Source of the DNA: JAEZBP01 sp963832725
GTDB taxonomy: Bacteria; Myxococcota_A; Polyangia; Polyangiales; Sandaracinaceae
Assembly (NCBI GenBank): GCA_963832725.1
Contig: CAWHVG010000002.1
Coordinates: forward strand, 1 to 64,000
DNA: 64,000 nt
Reading direction: 5' to 3'
Shown here: positions 49,575-61,637 of the stretch, piece after piece
Layout of the letters: each line of letters opens with the position of its first letter
How positions within the stretch are numbered: position 1 is the first letter of the stretch
Notes under the pieces: generated by a model
The model's database searches: none
What the model was told of the DNA's origin: nothing
The model's input: only the letters and a program-made list of their open reading frames with translations
Translations under genes and position numbers: made by a program

Positions 49575-50902
49575 CGGTCCGTCGAAGCATGTCCCGGCCC
49601 CCTGCGGTCGTTCCGGCCCCGTCCGCGGCGTCGCCGCGCGTCGCCGTGCGATCGCCACGACTCCTCACGGCGCCCGCGCCCGTCTCCAGCGCGGCCCTCG
49701 GTCCGAGTCGTCGAACACCCTCGAATGTGCGGTGGGCCCTGGCGACGGCGCTCGTGCTCGCCGGCTGCCTCGTGCTCGCCGGCTGCCTCGTGCTCGCCGG
49801 CTGCAATGGCGGCGGCGCGCCGGAGCCGCACGAGCACGAGCACGCCGAGGGCGGTGGTGGCGCGCTGCCGGCCGAGGTGGTGATCAGCGAGGCGGCGCTC
49901 CGGCGGGCGGAGCTTCGCGTGGAAGAGGCGCGGCGGATGCCGCTGACCGGTGGGATCCGCGTCCCGGCCGAGGTGCAGCTCGAGCCCGACCACGTGGTGC
50001 ACGTGGCGCCGATCGTGAGCGGGCAGCTCGTCGGCGTGAGCGCGTCGGTCGGGCAGCACGTGGAGCCCGGCGACGTGCTGGCCGAGATGCGGAGCGTCGA
50101 GCTCGGCACATCGCGCGCGCACGTCCAGGAGTCGCGGGCGGCGGTGGAGGTCGCGCAGGCGAACTACGATCGGCAGCGGCAGCTCGTCGAGGAAGGCATC
50201 GGCGCGCGGCGCAACCTGATCGAGGCCGAGGGCGCGCTGCGCACCGCGCGCGCGCAGCTCTCCGGCGCGGAAGGGCAGGCGCGGGTCTATGGCCACGGCG
50301 GCCGCGGCGCGACCACCGAGCTCACCAGCAGCATCGCCGGGCAGGTCGTGCGGCGGCACGCCACCGTCGGCGAGATCGTGGAGCCGGGGACCACGCTCTT
50401 CGTGGTCGCGAACGCGAGCCCGGTGTGGGTCGTCGGCAACGTCTACCCGCAGGACGCGAGCGCCGTCCACGACGACATGCCGGCGACGTTGACCGTCCGC
50501 GATCTCCCCGGGCGAACCTGGGAGGCGCCGCTGACGTGGGTCTCGCCGGTGCTCGACGAGCACACCCGCACGCTGCCGATCCGGATGGAGCTGCCGAACG
50601 ACGACGGCGCGCTGCGGCCAGGCGCGTTCGGCACCATCCACCTCGCGCGGAGCGGCGCCGAGCCCGTCCTGACCGTCGCCTCGAGCAGCGTGGTCGAGGT
50701 CCACGGCGGCGACGTGATCTTCCTGCCGGAAGAGGAGCCGGGACACTTTCGTGTGCAGCCGGTGACGGTCGGCGAGCGCGGCGAGGAGCGGGTCGAGGTC
50801 CTCGACGGTCTCGAGGACGGGCAGCGCTACGTCGCCACCGGCGCCTTCCTCCTCGAGTCGCAGCTCCTCCGCCACGAGCTCGGCGAAGGCCACGAGCATT
50901 GA
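49571..50902 (+). CDS. CusB/CzcB-type RND adaptor with triplicated lipobox
   Basis: A periplasmic adaptor. The ATG at 49571 overlaps the TolC stop, but the first 50 residues are Ser/Arg/Pro-rich; a GTG at 49727 gives a proper short signal (MRWALATALVLAGC) and is the likelier start (about 391 residues). The signal region repeats LVLAGC three times. Mature features are a His/Glu-rich stretch (PHEHEHAEGG), lipoyl halves (VSGQLVGVSASVGQHVEPGD and SSIAGQVVRRHATVGEIVEP), a hairpin (NYDRQRQLVEEGIGARRNLI) and a barrel. The C-terminus GEGHEH is His-rich. It starts just before, and is co-transcribed with, the classical CzcA-type pump. Confidence 0.85.
   Translation: MTVRRSMSRPPAVVPAPSAASPRVAVRSPRLLTAPAPVSSAALGPSRRTPSNVRWALATALVLAGCLVLAGCLVLAGCNGGGAPEPHEHEHAEGGGGALPAEVVISEAALRRAELRVEEARRMPLTGGIRVPAEVQLEPDHVVHVAPIVSGQLVGVSASVGQHVEPGDVLAEMRSVELGTSRAHVQESRAAVEVAQANYDRQRQLVEEGIGARRNLIEAEGALRTARAQLSGAEGQARVYGHGGRGATTELTSSIAGQVVRRHATVGEIVEPGTTLFVVANASPVWVVGNVYPQDASAVHDDMPATLTVRDLPGRTWEAPLTWVSPVLDEHTRTLPIRMELPNDDGALRPGAFGTIHLARSGAEPVLTVASSSVVEVHGGDVIFLPEEEPGHFRVQPVTVGERGEERVEVLDGLEDGQRYVATGAFLLESQLLRHELGEGHEH
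49751..49804 (+). repeat. Three perfect 18-bp repeats encoding LVLAGC
   Basis: Three identical copies of CTCGTGCTCGCCGGCTGC, each encoding a complete lipobox. Together they give LVLAGC three times in the signal peptide of the adaptor. Either any of three Cys can be lipidated, or the hydrophobic core has been lengthened by replication slippage. Confidence 0.9.
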
Positions 50903-50912
50903 GGGGGCGTTC

Positions 50913-54050
<3,138 letters not shown>

Positions 54051-54147
54051 GGACGCCGCGCGCTCAGCCCTCGTCGAGCGCGGCCCCCACTCGGGTCGAA
54101 GAGCGCCAGCTGCGTCGGGCCGGCGGAGCTCGCGCGAGTTGCGCAGG
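54051..54147. other. Convergent gap between pump and hipA
   Basis: 97 bp between two convergent genes. No T-run terminator recognised. Confidence 0.4.
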
Positions 54148-54632
54148 CTACTTCAGCGAGGCGGCGTGCAGATGGGCGGCGACGCGCTCTCGGACGACGG
54201 CGGGCGCGCCCTCCGAGACCTTCGGCCAAGTCGTGCGCACCGTTCGGGCGAACTCCGCCAGGTCCTCCGTGAGGGCCAACGTGTCCGTCGACGTGTAGGC
54301 CGATGCCGAGCCGAGGAGATTGTCCATCGTGACGTCGGCGAGGGGCTTGGGCGAGTCCAAGTTGGGCTCCGGTGGCTCCCACCAACGCAGCGCCGAGTAC
54401 GCATGGAGCGTCGGGTACACAATCGTCGAGACGAAGTCGTAGACGGGGGCAAGCCGCGCTTCGAGGCCATCCGGATACACGATCGCCCAGTTCTTGACGT
54501 GCGCATCGGCATTGCCGGAGAGCACCATGAACGCGAGGCGCCGCATGTACTCGCGATGATCGTCCTCGCCGCAGAGCGCGCGAATGACGGCACCGATGCT
54601 CCCGTAGTGGACCCAGCCCAGGTCGGCGAGCT

Positions 54633-54640
54633 CCCACGAG
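54633..54640. repeat. Target-site duplication, left copy
   Basis: CCCACGAG, 8 bp, immediately outside the left end of the IS66 element; the identical right copy is at 56177-56184. Eight base pairs is the usual IS66 duplication length. Confidence 0.95.
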
Positions 54641-56176
54641 GTAAGCGTTCACGGGGGGTAGCGGCCGTGATCTTGTGATCGGCCCCACGGCGCCCGGTTC
54701 GAGCGCGTGATCTACGTGGGGCGTGTCGGATCTCGAGCAGCGACTGGTCGCGCTGGAAGCCGCCGTCGCGCAGCACGTCGCGACGATCGCGGAACGCGAC
54801 GCGACGCTCGCCGAGCGGGACGCGACGATCGCGAAGCTCGAGAAGCGGGTGGCTGAGCTGGAGACGAAGCTCGGCCAGAACTCGTCGAACTCGTCGCTGC
54901 CGCCGTCGACGGACCGAGGCCAGAACCCGCGCCGCAACGCGAAGAAGGGGGCGAAGCGGAAGAAGCGGAAGAAGCGCCCCGGCGGCGGGCAGCATCGGGA
55001 GCTGCTCCCGCCCGAGCAGGTCGACGCGTTCCATGATCACTTCCCGAGTGAGTGCGGCGGATGCGGTAAGCGACTGCCGAAGAGTGCGGACGAGGAGCCG
55101 CAGCGGCATCAGGTGACGGAGATCCCCGAGGTCCGGCCGCACGTCGACGAGCATCGCCTTCACGCGGTCGAGTGTCGCTGCGGATGCGTGACCCGGGCGG
55201 AGCTTCCCGACGACGTTCCGCGAGGCGCATTCGGCCCGCGGCTGATCGCGACGGTGGCGCTCCTCACCGGGCTCTATCGACTCAGCAAGCGCAACACGCA
55301 GCGGATCCTGGGCGAGCTGTTCGGCGTCACGATCTCGACCGGCGCCGTCAGCAACTGCGAGCGCCGCGTCGGCGACGCGCTCGAGGCTCCGCACGAAGAA
55401 CTGCACGGCTTCGTGCAGGCGCAGGAGGTCCTCCACGCGGACGAGACGAGCTGGCAGCAGCAGCACAAGACGCACTGGCTCTGGGTCGCCTGCACCTGCA
55501 CGGTCAGCTTCTTCCTCATCCAGGCCGGTCGCTGCACCGACGGGGCGAAGCGCCTGCTCGGCGGGTTCGACGGAACGCTCGTCATCGACCGCCTCGCTTC
55601 GTACGGCTTCCGGGACGGACCCGAGCAGACATGCTGGGCGCACTTGAAACGCTCGTTCCAGGGTCTCGCGGAGCGAACGGACGGGGACTGCGCGAAGTAC
55701 GGCGTCCCGCTTCTCGAGCAGACACGGGAGATGTTCAAGCTCTGGCGCCGCGTGCGCGACGGGACCCTGCAGCATCGGACCTTCCAGCGTCGGATGATCC
55801 CCGTCCGCACCGAGATTGAAAGGCTGCTCGACGAGGCCGCGCAGTCCGCGTGCGCCCGCACCCAGGGCAAGGCCAAGGCGCTCCTCAAGTACCGCCCCGC
55901 GCTCTGGACCTTCGTCGATGTCGAGGGCATCCCGCCGACGAACAACGAGGCCGAGCGTGCCCTGCGTCACGCGGTCATCCTCCGCAAGTTGTCGTTCGGA
56001 ACGCAGAGCGACCGAGGCAGCCGCTTCATCGAGCGGATGCTCTCCGCCGTCGACACGCTCCGCAAGCAGGACCGCGACGTCATGGGCTTCCTCATGGACG
56101 CCCTCGCAGCGAACGGGACCACAGCTACGCCCCCGTCGCTGCTGCCCATCGCGGCGTGACCCCCCTGAACGCTTAC
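54641..56176. mobile_element. Complete IS66-family insertion sequence (1536 bp)
   Basis: Both ends start with GTAAGCGTTCA followed by a G-run, the IS66-type terminal inverted repeat beginning GTAAGC. The element contains a single transposase gene on the plus strand and no tnpA/tnpB accessory genes, like the single-ORF IS66 subgroup. Identical 8-bp flanks CCCACGAG prove a simple transposition into hipA. Confidence 0.95.
54723..56159 (+). CDS. tnp: IS66-family transposase
   Basis: A 478-residue DDE transposase filling the element. It has an N-terminal leucine-zipper-like coiled coil (about 1-55), the SSNSSLPPSTDR motif, a Lys/Arg-rich DNA-binding patch (KKGAKRKKRKKRPGGG), a zinc finger (ECGGCGKRLP ... 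CRCGC), then the catalytic core: LHADETSW (first Asp), VIDRLASYG (second Asp), WAHLKRSF, and NNEAERALR (Glu). GTG start. All catalytic residues are present and the frame is open, so the element may still be active. It catalyses movement of the surrounding IS. Confidence 0.95.
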   Translation: MSDLEQRLVALEAAVAQHVATIAERDATLAERDATIAKLEKRVAELETKLGQNSSNSSLPPSTDRGQNPRRNAKKGAKRKKRKKRPGGGQHRELLPPEQVDAFHDHFPSECGGCGKRLPKSADEEPQRHQVTEIPEVRPHVDEHRLHAVECRCGCVTRAELPDDVPRGAFGPRLIATVALLTGLYRLSKRNTQRILGELFGVTISTGAVSNCERRVGDALEAPHEELHGFVQAQEVLHADETSWQQQHKTHWLWVACTCTVSFFLIQAGRCTDGAKRLLGGFDGTLVIDRLASYGFRDGPEQTCWAHLKRSFQGLAERTDGDCAKYGVPLLEQTREMFKLWRRVRDGTLQHRTFQRRMIPVRTEIERLLDEAAQSACARTQGKAKALLKYRPALWTFVDVEGIPPTNNEAERALRHAVILRKLSFGTQSDRGSRFIERMLSAVDTLRKQDRDVMGFLMDALAANGTTATPPSLLPIAA

Positions 56177-56184
56177 CCCACGAG
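56177..56184. repeat. Target-site duplication, right copy
   Basis: CCCACGAG, identical to 54633-54640, directly outside the right inverted repeat. Confidence 0.95.
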
Positions 56185-56921
56185 TACCTCTCCTCCGGTG
56201 CGATGTCGAAGACCTGAGCGAAGTCCTCCTGATGGATTCGGGCCCCGTCCTCCTGTCGATCGAAGCGACGGACGATCAGGACATTCTGGTCCCGCTCGAA
56301 GTCCTCAGGAAGGTTCTCGAATCTCCGACGCGCGGATTATCCGATGATCCGGCACGTCGAGCCCGCATTCGCGGGCCCACTCGAGCATCACGTGCTCGTT
56401 CTCCACCAACCGCTGCATCGCCGGGCTGCCGAGCTTCGCGATCCAGTACCCGTCTTGTCCTTCCAGCGGCACCGTCAGTCGGTCATCGACTTGCGAGAGG
56501 GCGAGCTTCGGCTGAACTCCGGCGAGCGCGAATCGAAACGGGTCCCTGGCTCGACGTCCGCTGCGCTCGCTGTCCTCGAGCGGGCCCACGTCGAGCTCTT
56601 CACTGACGACCCGCACGGCTCCGGGAAGGTTCTCTCCGAGCCGCAGGAGCATCGTGTACTCGGGGAGGGCGGAGCTGCCGAGGCGCCGTTCGACAATCTT
56701 CCGGAGCGCTCCCTCCGGCAACAGATTCCGGAAGTAGTTCGGAAGAGGTGCGCCGCGAAACGTGCGAGGTGGCTCGATGATCTTGTCCTCGAACCATCGC
56801 CCGAGGACGGGCCGCGAGGCGTTTGACGCGTAGGCGGAGTCGATCTCGAAGGAGGCATCGCCTGACGCGACGTCGGGGCGCAGCTCGCCGACCAGGGTGT
56901 TCCCGAGGAACACGCGAGCGC

Positions 56922-58586
56922 TCACGCAGACCGCCTCGTGAGCGCGGCCAAGGACGGAGTGTCATCGCGGCGGAGCTCGGCGTGTCGCTCGAAGAACGCT
57001 TTCGTCGAGTCGCCCAAGACGCCTCCGCGGAGCGCGTAGAACGCTTCAACGTCACCGCCGCGCAGGGCGTCTCGTGCGGCGCCGTAGATTCCGTGGGAGA
57101 CGAGGGCCGCCTCGTCGGTACACTCGAGGATGAGCTGCCTGGGACCCATGCCCCTCGTAGGATGGAGCAGCTTGTTGACGATGCCTTTACCCTGGTGAGA
57201 GCCGTCCAGAGTCTCGCGGACGATGGGGCGGAGGAGATTCGTCTTGCCATCGCGGAAGAGGGCGCTGACATCGAGTCGCTCACCCGTCACGAGGTCGCGC
57301 GGCTGTTTCGCGAGGAGCGCGCACAGGAGCATCTTCCCGCGGGCGCTCCCTACGCTGGCACTGGCGGTGCGCTCCCAATCATCGAGGACGATGTCGCCCG
57401 GAGATCCCGTGCGGCGGAGGAGCGATTGCACGGATTCGTCCTCGTCGAGAGTGACGTCATCGACGTGCTGCTGCAGCGAGCCCGACGCGCCCCCGAGCCG
57501 CTCGCCCAGAGATCCACGCCAGAGCCATCGCCTCAGCAGGATGAGGCTCCGCTCGCTCGGCCTCTCGTGGATGGCGAAGAAGCGCGCCAGCACCACGACG
57601 GCCAGCTCGTATGGCCGCACAGCGACGTGCGGGATGTGCGCGACGTCCCGCAGGAACTCGATGGTGGCGCGCAGGGCGTCGGCCGTGCGAACGAGATCGG
57701 CCTCCGCGTCCTCGACGTCGAGCTCGCGCGGGTCGAGTCGCCCGACCTTGGCACCGCGAATCGCTTCGAACGCTTTCAAGATGGTGCTGGGCTCGAAGGC
57801 GCCGAAGCCGAGGTCGCTGACCCGCGCGTTCACGAGCGCGAGCCCAGCCGTCCCGTCCTTCGAAATGCGTGAGCCGATGAGCGCATCGAATACCTCGTCG
57901 CGACGCATCGCTTTGCCCGTCGAGTTGATGCGGTCGAAGACGTGTCGGAGCGCCTCGATGTCTTCGCCCTCCACGACGTAGAGCCCGAGCTTGTACTCGC
58001 GCATGCGCTTGCCGAGCTCGAAGTAGCGCCGCCTGTCCTCGCGCGAGAGCCACTGTGGGACCCACTCCGAGAGCGAGGCAGCATCGAGCACCAAATAGAG
58101 GGGCACCTGCGGGAGCTCGTCGCCCTTCTGACGCGGGGGCCTGGGCTCCAGCTCGTCGGGCGTGAGAGGCCGCGTCAGGACCTCTTCCCGCTGCATGTCG
58201 AAGACGAGCGCAGCCTCCTTCGGCCTCGGTTTGCGGCCGAGGGCCTCCCACAACGTGGTCAGGCGCTGCTGCCCGTCGACGACGAGGTACTGCTCTCCGG
58301 ACGCTCTTGCCGTGCCCACGCCGTCGAGCGGGCGGCCAACCTCGGTGTCGATCGGTGGGTTCTTCCAGAGGAGCAGGGTGCCCACCGGGTAGCCGCGGTA
58401 GATGCTGTCCAAGAGCTCGCGTCGATCCGCCGCTTCCCAGCGGAACTTGCGCTGGAAGCTCGGCATGCGAAGGCGGCCTTCGGACGCCAGCTCGATGACG
58501 TCTTCGATCGCCATCGAGTCCGCCTTGGCGGCCGTGCTCATGCGGGGAGGAGGCGCCTTGCTCCCTTGCTCCTCGGCGTGCGACAT
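56922..58586 (-). CDS. DUF262 (GmrS/ParB-like nuclease-fold) protein
   Basis: A 554-residue protein with an N-terminal DUF262 domain. RMPSFQRKFRWEAADRRELL and GYPVGTLLLW lead to the signature VVDGQQRLTT (about residues 103-112), the ParB/Srx-like DGQQR motif used for NTP binding or hydrolysis in relatives such as GmrSD, BrxU and SspE-type defence nucleases. DRINSTGKAMRRDEVFDAL is the second conserved box (FxRxNxxG). The C-terminus is helical and lacks an evident HNH motif. The stop overlaps the hipA start (GTGA), making a two-gene operon. Defence or toxin-regulator function is an inference from family and context. Confidence 0.85.
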   Translation of the reverse strand: MSHAEEQGSKAPPPRMSTAAKADSMAIEDVIELASEGRLRMPSFQRKFRWEAADRRELLDSIYRGYPVGTLLLWKNPPIDTEVGRPLDGVGTARASGEQYLVVDGQQRLTTLWEALGRKPRPKEAALVFDMQREEVLTRPLTPDELEPRPPRQKGDELPQVPLYLVLDAASLSEWVPQWLSREDRRRYFELGKRMREYKLGLYVVEGEDIEALRHVFDRINSTGKAMRRDEVFDALIGSRISKDGTAGLALVNARVSDLGFGAFEPSTILKAFEAIRGAKVGRLDPRELDVEDAEADLVRTADALRATIEFLRDVAHIPHVAVRPYELAVVVLARFFAIHERPSERSLILLRRWLWRGSLGERLGGASGSLQQHVDDVTLDEDESVQSLLRRTGSPGDIVLDDWERTASASVGSARGKMLLCALLAKQPRDLVTGERLDVSALFRDGKTNLLRPIVRETLDGSHQGKGIVNKLLHPTRGMGPRQLILECTDEAALVSHGIYGAARDALRGGDVEAFYALRGGVLGDSTKAFFERHAELRRDDTPSLAALTRRSA

Positions 58587-59392
58587 GGTCGGAGGTTAGC
58601 GCGCAAATGCAAGGCCTGTCGCCTCTCGACGCCCGCGGGTGCGGCAACCCGGGAGGCAGTGGCTCCGATGGGCGCCGTGACGCGCCAGCGCTGGTGCTTC
58701 CGGACCAGCGGAAGGAGAGGCAGGGCTCTCCAGCCGGGCCTCGACGTGGCGCCCGGACGCCCCTGAGGGTCCGGATCGGAGCCTCGACCCCCGGTCGGAT
58801 ACCGTCGCGCCCCCCGCACCACTGCCTGTACCGCCCTCGCGACACCCCTCAGACCCTCCGGAATCGACAAATTGCTGACCCGGAGAGGCCTCGGGCCCTC
58901 GGACCCGGGGGATGGACATGCCGGTGGCGAGGCCGGCGAGGTCTTCGAGGGCGGGGTGGAGGCGGCCTGGTCGAGGCCCGAGCCCGTCGAAGCGGTGGGG
59001 TGGAGGTGCCGTCGTCGAGGCCCGCGTCCATCGGAACGGGGCCTCGAATCGGTTTTTCGAGGGCTGGGGTGCTTTCGACGGGAGCGTCGAGACGGAAATC
59101 GAGACCCCGAGGGCCTCGCCGGGGGGAGGTCACCCCTCTCGGTCGAGGCTTCGAAGGATGTCCGGAAGCGGCTGACGCAGGTCACGGGAGGCGCCGAGAC
59201 GTTTCCGCGGAATTCCTCCGGCCGCCTTACGGCGTGGCGAGCCGGGTCTCCTTCGGCGCCTCTGCCTCGCGCGTACCGCGTGGTCCGTGAGCTCTCGCGC
59301 CGCCTCGAGCTGCACCGCTTCGTGACCGAGCGCCGCGCGGACTTCGCTGGTGCAGTGCAGTCGTGCTCGAAGCGCTTCGCTCCGAAGCGGTC
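58587..59392. other. Long non-coding stretch with recurrent TCGAGG
   Basis: About 800 bp with no supported gene. Open frames run through on both strands because of high GC, but none has a domain, signal or ribosome site. The hexamer TCGAGG or its complement recurs about nine times between 58740 and 59150. The left edge must hold the promoter of the DUF262-hipA operon. Confidence 0.5.
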
Positions 59393-60944
59393 TCAGCGCG
59401 CGCGGCGCCTTCGCAGCCCGGCCAGCGCCAAGAGCGGCACGAGCCATCCGAGGTGGCCGCGGGTCGGACCGCCTGCCGCGCGGCATCCGCAGCCGCCCAT
59501 CGAGGTGGCCGTCCCGCCGTCGGGCGCGCCCGCGTCGCTCGGATAGCGCGCCGGCGTCGTTCTGGGCGATCGTGCCCGCGTCCGGCGCTCCGGCGTCCGG
59601 CGCTCCCGCATCGGCGACGACGCCAGCGTCCGGCGCGCCGTCGGTGAAACTCAGCGTCAGCGTGTAGGTGTCCACCGTGGAGTCGTACGCGTCGAGGAAG
59701 AGCACGTACGTGCCGGGGCTCAGCGTGGTGTGGATTTGGGAGCCGTGGTCGCGCCGGTTGATGTCGTCGTTGCAGTCGAGCTCGCTGCCCATGCAGCCGC
59801 CGCGGAGATAGAGCACCGAGTCGTAGCCCTCGGCCGTGGCGGTGAACGTGACGGTGTGGTCGACGGTGAACGTGAACATGCGCTCGGGCCCCGCGCCGCC
59901 GCAGGAGCCCATCTCGGTCGGCGTGTAGCCGACGAGGGTTTCGTCCAATGTCTGGGAGACGGCGTCGATCGTCTCCGCGGTGTCGCAGGTGTCGCCGGGC
60001 GGCTCGGGCACGCAGGGGCCGCTGCAGTCGCAGAGCGCCGAGGTCACGCCCGGGGTGGCGCAGAGCGCGGCGATGATCGGCTTCATGTACACGAGCTGCT
60101 CGCCGGTGTCGGTCGGCGGCGGATCGATGACGTTCACGATATTGCAGCCGCCCATCATCGTGTAGTCGGTCATGCCCCCGCGCAGCAGCGCGACCAGGTG
60201 TCCGGTCGTGTCGAAGACGCCCGAGCCGGAGTTGCCCGCGAACGCGTCGACGGTGGCGTTCAGGTAGGTTGCGTCCGAGCTGTTCCAGGTGACCTGGCCG
60301 CCGTCGTCGATCTTCATGGGGATGCCGTCCGGGTGGCCGATCATCGTCACCGGCGTCCCGTGCGCCAGGCCCGTCGGCTCGACCAGGACGGGCGCCGGCG
60401 TGTGGCCGACGACGGGGCGGTCGAGCTCCACCACGGCGTAGTCCACGTTGCCGTCGTCGAAGTAGGCGATGACCCGCGAGCAGCCGTAGACGTCGTCCGA
60501 GGTGAGCGTGGCCAGCACGCCGTCCGAGACGTAGCTGAAGCCGAGGACCCACACGTTGTCGGTGCAGTCGCTCGGCGCCTCCTGGCAGTGCCCGGCCGTC
60601 AGCAGGTACTGGTCGTCGATCAGCGTGCCCGAGCACATGCCGGGCTCGATCTGGTCGGCGAAGCGTTCGCCCGCGCACAGGTTCTGGGCCTCGCCGAGCG
60701 TCTGCGTGTAGGTGATCTGGACGTTCGAGGGATCGCTCTCGTCGACCCAGCCGCGGTCCATCTGGATGGCGACGGCCGTCTCGGCGACGCTCTGGATCGC
60801 CGCGTTCGTCTCTTCGTAAACCTCGATGCGGTCGTCGGTCCCGTAGACGACCGCCTCGCGGCTGGCCACCGCGGGATCCGCGCACCCGATCGCCAAGAGC
60901 GCCCACACGACGAGGCGCGAAAGTCGAAGCGTCATGCGCGCCAT
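59393..60944 (-). CDS. Trypsin-like serine protease with PPC domain and MYXO-CTERM anchor, frameshifted
   Basis: A secreted, surface-anchored protease of about 516 residues (one extra base near 59545-59552 removed, 517 codons). Signal MTLRLSRLVVWALLAIGC. The S1 triad is visible: LLTAGHC (His, about 117), NVDYAVVELD (Asp, about 172), GNSGSGVFD (Ser, about 240). A pre-peptidase C-terminal domain follows (ERMFTFTVDHTVTFTATA, GSELDCNDDI, YVLFLDAYDS). After Asp-Ala-Gly repeats, the shifted frame gives DAGAPDGGTATSMGGCGC, then GWLVPLLALAGLRRRRAR and stop: a MYXO-CTERM tripartite sorting tail (Gly-Cys motif, helix, Arg cluster). The tail position confirms the frame correction. The protein likely cleaves extracellular substrates. 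Confidence 0.87.
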
Positions 60945-61112
60945 GATAGCGGCACTCGGTCGCGCGTCCTCGCGCCTCGTCGCCGGGCCCGAAAATCCGA
61001 GCTCGGCCCCGCGAGGGACCGGTGGAAGGGGCGTCCGAGGCCAATCTCGAGACCCCATCGCTCGGGGGTGGGCTGGACGTCCGAGCGCGGAGATCGGGAC
61101 GGCCGAAGACGT
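60945..61112. other. Intergenic region upstream of protease
   Basis: 168 bp between the protease start and the stop of the PQQ-type gene; probably the protease promoter. No clear motif. Confidence 0.35.
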
Positions 61113-61544
61113 CTACTGCCTGCCGGCGTCGGCCTGCCGCACGTTGCCCGGGAAGCCGAGCGCGACCCGCCCGATCCCCTTGCCGCTGAAGCCCTGCGTC
61201 CAGAGCGCCTCGCCGCCGATCGAGAAGCAGGTCACCTCGCCGCCGCTGCCGACGTAGATGCGGTCCCGCTCGATCACCATCGAGGGCCGGCCCTTGTAGC
61301 GGTCCGGGATGTGCACCTTCCCCAGCACGCGGCCGCTCGCGTAGTCGAAGCAGTGGAGAGCCAGCCCGGTCGTCGCGTATACGCGTCCGTGCTGGATGAG
61401 GAGCTCGACCTCGCCGTTGTACGCGAGCGAGTGCTCCCAGCGCGTCGCGCCGGTAGCTCCATCGAGCCCGAAGATGCTTCCGCTGAACGCGACGACCAGC
61501 ACGGATCGGTCCTCGGCCGCGCTCTCTCGATAGCCTGCTGCCAT
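61113..61544 (-). CDS. PQQ-type beta-propeller repeat protein (small)
   Basis: A protein of about 143 residues (ATG at 61544; an upstream in-frame ATG at 61562 is possible). It carries three PQQ/propeller-like blades: VLVVAFSGSIFGLDGATGAT, RVYATTGLALHCFDYASGRV and RIYVGSGGEVTCFSIGGEAL. A full propeller has six to eight blades, so this is a short version or a fragment. No signal peptide. Role unknown. Confidence 0.65.
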   Translation of the reverse strand: MAAGYRESAAEDRSVLVVAFSGSIFGLDGATGATRWEHSLAYNGEVELLIQHGRVYATTGLALHCFDYASGRVLGKVHIPDRYKGRPSMVIERDRIYVGSGGEVTCFSIGGEALWTQGFSGKGIGRVALGFPGNVRQADAGRQ

Positions 61545-61637
61545 GATTTCGGAGGGTCGCATGGATCGCGCGCGGCGTGGACGCGCGTCGCAGCACGGAC
61601 GTCGTCCATTCGGTCGGCGAGCCCCCCTCGCGACGGC

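Larger units (their letters stand above)
54148..56925 (-). pseudogene. hipA: HipA-family Ser/Thr kinase gene, split by an IS66 element
   Basis: The two halves of a HipA-like kinase (410 residues when rejoined: exactly 411 codons after removing the IS, one target copy and one extra base near 56312). N-terminal part 56925-56185: MSARVFLGNTLVGELRPD, LPNYFRNLLPEGALR, FALAGVQPKLALS (activation loop) and YWIAKLG (ATP Lys). C-terminal part 54640-54148: MVLSGNADAHVKNWAIVY (catalytic GNxDxHxKN) and APVYDFVST (metal-binding DFx). Codons run straight across the insertion (ERYSW-ELADLGW), so the insertion is recent. The GTG start overlaps the DUF262 stop by GTGA. No HipB-like antitoxin gene is adjacent. 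Confidence 0.9.
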
